From: Stenotrophomonas sp. ESTM1D_MKCIP4_1
Lineage (GTDB): Bacteria; Pseudomonadota; Gammaproteobacteria; Xanthomonadales; Xanthomonadaceae
DNA length: 64,000 bases
NCBI RefSeq assembly: GCF_003086895.1
Contig: NZ_CP026004.1
Span: forward strand, 2,516,731-2,580,730
Direction: 5' to 3'
The position numbers were made by a program, and so were the translations under genes. This document shows positions 61,918-64,000 of the stretch, one piece after another. Every line of letters begins with the position of its first letter. The first letter of the stretch is position 1. Under the pieces are notes generated by a model. The model made no database searches and had not been told where the DNA came from. It saw nothing but the letters and a program-made list of their open reading frames with translations.

Positions 61918-62981
61918 GCCTTGCGGGCGTGCAGCCAGTCGTTGATCGTCGCGGGCACTTCGCGCTGCGCGCGCCCGGAAACGTAGATGCCGATATGCCC
62001 GCCGCGGAAGCTGGACTCGGTGTAGTCGTCGGTGCCCAATCGGCCGCGCATCGCACGCGAGGCGTCCGGGGGTACCAGATGGTCCTGCTCGGCATAGATG
62101 TTCAACACCGGCAGGGTCACCCTGGACAGGTCCACGGCTTCCTCGCCGATGCGCACCGTGCCCTTCACCAGGCCGTTGCCCTGGTAGAACTGCTTGATGA
62201 AGTCACGGAAGGCCTCGCCCGCCAGGTCCGGCGAATCGAAGATCCACTTCTCCATGCGCAGGAAATCCTCAAGCGCAGCCTTGTCGTCGAGGATGTCCAG
62301 CAGGCCCACGTACTTCTGCACGTTCAGGCGGAACGGCTTGAGCATCAGGTAACTGGCGTTCATCAGGTCAGCCGGAATGTTGCCCAGCGTGTCCACCAGC
62401 AGATCCACGTCCACCTGCCGTGCCCAGTGCGAGAGCATGTTGTCGGCAGTGTGGAAATCGACCGGGGTGACCATGGTGATCAGGTTGTCCAGCTTGTTCC
62501 GGCGCAGCGCCGCATAGCACAGGGCGAACACTCCGCCCTGGCAGATGCCCAGCATGTTCACCGGCCCACCGCTGCGCACGCGCAGCGCGTCCACCGCACC
62601 GTCGATGTAGCGCAGCAGGTAGTCCTCCAGGGTCTGGAAACGCTCGGAGCGGTCCGGGTAGCCCCAGTCCAGCACGTACACATCCTGGCCCAGCGCGAGC
62701 AGCTTCTGCACCAGCGAACGGTCAGCCTGCAGGTCGACCATGTAGGGCCGGTTCACCAGCGCGTAGACGATCAGCAGCGGCGGCTTCCGGGTCGGGGCCT
62801 GTTCGCCCACGAAGCGGTACAGCACCACCTTGCCGTCGCGCCAGATTTCCTCGCGGGCAGTGGCGCCATAGTCCACGTCCTCCACCTGCGGCAGCAGCTT
62901 CAACCCTTCCATCAGCTTGCGCTGCATGGCCAGGGTTTCCTGCATCAGGTCATCGGCGTTGAAGCCCAGCGGTCCTTTCAT
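61914..62981 (-). CDS. phaC: Class III poly(3-hydroxyalkanoate) synthase subunit PhaC
   Basis: Predicted 355 aa, the short class III form. Alpha/beta hydrolase fold with nucleophile Cys147 in LGICQGG, Asp in AEQDHLVPP near 300 and His in FRGGHIGIYV near 328. DVYVLDWGYPDRSERFQTLEDY is characteristic of the family. Together with PhaE it polymerises (R)-3-hydroxyacyl-CoA, mostly short-chain, into cytoplasmic granules. phaE ends 3 nt upstream on the same strand, so they are cotranscribed. The stop codon is provided by a SMAG repeat. Confidence 0.95.
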   Translation of the reverse strand: MKGPLGFNADDLMQETLAMQRKLMEGLKLLPQVEDVDYGATAREEIWRDGKVVLYRFVGEQAPTRKPPLLIVYALVNRPYMVDLQADRSLVQKLLALGQDVYVLDWGYPDRSERFQTLEDYLLRYIDGAVDALRVRSGGPVNMLGICQGGVFALCYAALRRNKLDNLITMVTPVDFHTADNMLSHWARQVDVDLLVDTLGNIPADLMNASYLMLKPFRLNVQKYVGLLDILDDKAALEDFLRMEKWIFDSPDLAGEAFRDFIKQFYQGNGLVKGTVRIGEEAVDLSRVTLPVLNIYAEQDHLVPPDASRAMRGRLGTDDYTESSFRGGHIGIYVSGRAQREVPATINDWLHARKA

Positions 62982-62984
62982 CGG

Positions 62985-64000
62985 TCACGGTTTCCGCGTG
63001 GTGGTGCGGCGCGCGGCGGGCTTCGCCGGCGCCTTCCTGCTGGTGGTGGCTTTCTTTGCTGCGGGTGGGGCAGCCGCGGATTTCTTCGGCGCCCTGCGTG
63101 CGGCAGGCTTCACCTTGGCCGGCGCCGGCTGTGCCACCGGGTCGACCTCGGCGGTGCCGGCCAGTACGGCCACCTGCGCCTGCAGGCGGCGCAGGCTGCG
63201 CTCCAGCTCGGCGATGCGGCGGTGCGCGGCGTCCATCTCGCTGCGGGTGGGCAGGCCGATCCGCTCGCTCACCTGTTCGACCTCGCGCTGCAGGCCGGCA
63301 CGCAGGCGCATCTGTGCGTTGCCCAGCGAGGCATAGACCTGCTGGAACGCCTCCGACAGCGCCACCTTGGCGTAGGCCTCCTCGGCCACCTCGATCCACA
63401 GATCGAACATCGCCCGCGCGCTGGTCAGCTGGCTGCCCGGCTGCTCATGCTCGGCCAGGCGCTTTTCGAACAGATTGAAGGCCTCTTCCAGCGCCTGCTT
63501 GATCTGGTCCACGTAGGCGCGGGAATGCTGCTGGTATTCCTCCTGCGCGCGCAGCAGGGTCTGCCAGCGCGCCTGGTGCTCGCGGCCGGGGCCGAAGGCC
63601 GGGCTCTGCAGCCACGGGCCGGCCTGCACCTGCCACTGCTGCAGCCAGGCCGCGAATTCCGGCAGCGAGGCGCCGGCCTGGGTGCTGCCACGCGCGCCCT
63701 GCAGCATCCACTGCAGCATGCCATCGCCCTGCCCCTGCACGGCTTCACGCCAGGCCTGGGCAACGTCGGCGCTGCTGGCGTCGCGGCCGGCGAAACGCGC
63801 GGCCACTTCCTGCATCGTGCCGTACCAGCTTCCCGCCTGTTCGCGGAAGCGGCGCAGGGCATCTTCCGGAGCGCCCTGCCCCTGTTCCGGCAGCAGCTGC
63901 CCCCACCAGTCGAACAGGCGCTGCCAGCTGCCCGGATCGTCCCCGGCCACGGCGCCCGGCGTCGCCGCATGGCGCAGGGCATCGCCCCAGGCGCCGAAGT
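62985..64000 (-). CDS. phaE: Class III PHA synthase subunit PhaE, 5' end outside window
   Basis: The frame is open to the window end, and the first visible residues FGAWGDALRHA match the start region of PhaE, so only about 10-20 residues are missing; the inner GTG at 63950 is not the real start. Largely helical with LARLQRYR-free coiled-coil region (RSEMDAAHRRIAELERSLRR). PhaE binds and activates PhaC. The last 50 residues are an Ala/Lys/Pro/Arg tail (PAAKKATTSRKAPAKPAARR) that resembles histone H1-like and PhaM-type DNA-binding tails. Three bp separate it from phaC. Confidence 0.92.
   Translation of the reverse strand, partial: FGAWGDALRHAATPGAVAGDDPGSWQRLFDWWGQLLPEQGQGAPEDALRRFREQAGSWYGTMQEVAARFAGRDASSADVAQAWREAVQGQGDGMLQWMLQGARGSTQAGASLPEFAAWLQQWQVQAGPWLQSPAFGPGREHQARWQTLLRAQEEYQQHSRAYVDQIKQALEEAFNLFEKRLAEHEQPGSQLTSARAMFDLWIEVAEEAYAKVALSEAFQQVYASLGNAQMRLRAGLQREVEQVSERIGLPTRSEMDAAHRRIAELERSLRRLQAQVAVLAGTAEVDPVAQPAPAKVKPAARRAPKKSAAAPPAAKKATTSRKAPAKPAARRTTTRKP

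Overview
The window is a GC-rich chromosomal segment from a Lysobacterales (Xanthomonadales) gammaproteobacterium, most probably a Stenotrophomonas of the S. maltophilia complex. The best evidence is the many short palindromes with a GTAG/CTAC end, which match the SMAG repeats described in S. maltophilia. The TTAG-N6-TACT LexA box before imuA-imuB-dnaE2 and the class III phaE-phaC pair agree with this. No prophage, integrase, insertion sequence, plasmid function or CRISPR array was found. Nearly all of the window is compact core-type gene content.

Layout. 0-9.3 kb: end of a LysR regulator, a periplasmic GH3 glycosidase with an unusual N-terminal domain, a VOC protein, an AraC regulator, a fatty acid hydroxylase-family membrane protein, a LysR regulator, a FrnE/DsbA-like protein and a cyclase. 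9.4-14.7 kb: LexA-controlled imuA-imuB-dnaE2 mutagenesis cassette. 14.8-19.1 kb: a lipid-anchored or membrane-anchored unknown, then a MocR regulator divergent from yggS, a glutamine amidotransferase and a small protein, with a direct-repeat operator between. 19.2-24.7 kb: heme/iron uptake operon (ECF sigma factor, FecR, TonB-dependent receptor, ChaN, TonB) behind a probable Fur box. 24.8-30.5 kb: arginine decarboxylase, arginine/agmatine antiporter and a DcaP-type porin as one operon with a perfect FNR/Anr box upstream. 30.5-36.4 kb: dsbG with a TlpA-like protein, an AraC regulator, and a MerR/copper ATPase pair. 36.4-37.3 kb: three tandem tRNA-Ala/tRNA-Glu pairs. 37.3-46 kb: GNAT, an enlarged SRAP protein, a single-domain response regulator, tRNA-Leu with an accessory-looking acyltransferase and secreted protein, a soluble two-PAS chemoreceptor and small unknowns. 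46-57 kb: an RND efflux operon (permease, adaptor, outer-membrane factor), its probable two-component system and a four-PAS diguanylate cyclase. 57-64 kb: tex, small proteins, a PspC-domain gene, phaC and the truncated phaE.

The least explained signal is non-coding. Five copies of a roughly 100-nt element at 4.6, 52.0, 52.5, 60.3 and 60.6 kb can fold into an outer stem carrying two inner hairpins with ATCCAT-like loops. Stem sequences differ between copies but pairing is kept. Four of the copies form two head-to-head pairs that enclose unrelated cores. In addition, SMAG repeats supply the stop codon of five genes and the apparent -10 box of two others, and one 17-bp palindrome occurs both before the response-regulator gene and before the RND operon, which links the two. 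All functional statements rest on reading motifs by eye; no database search was possible.
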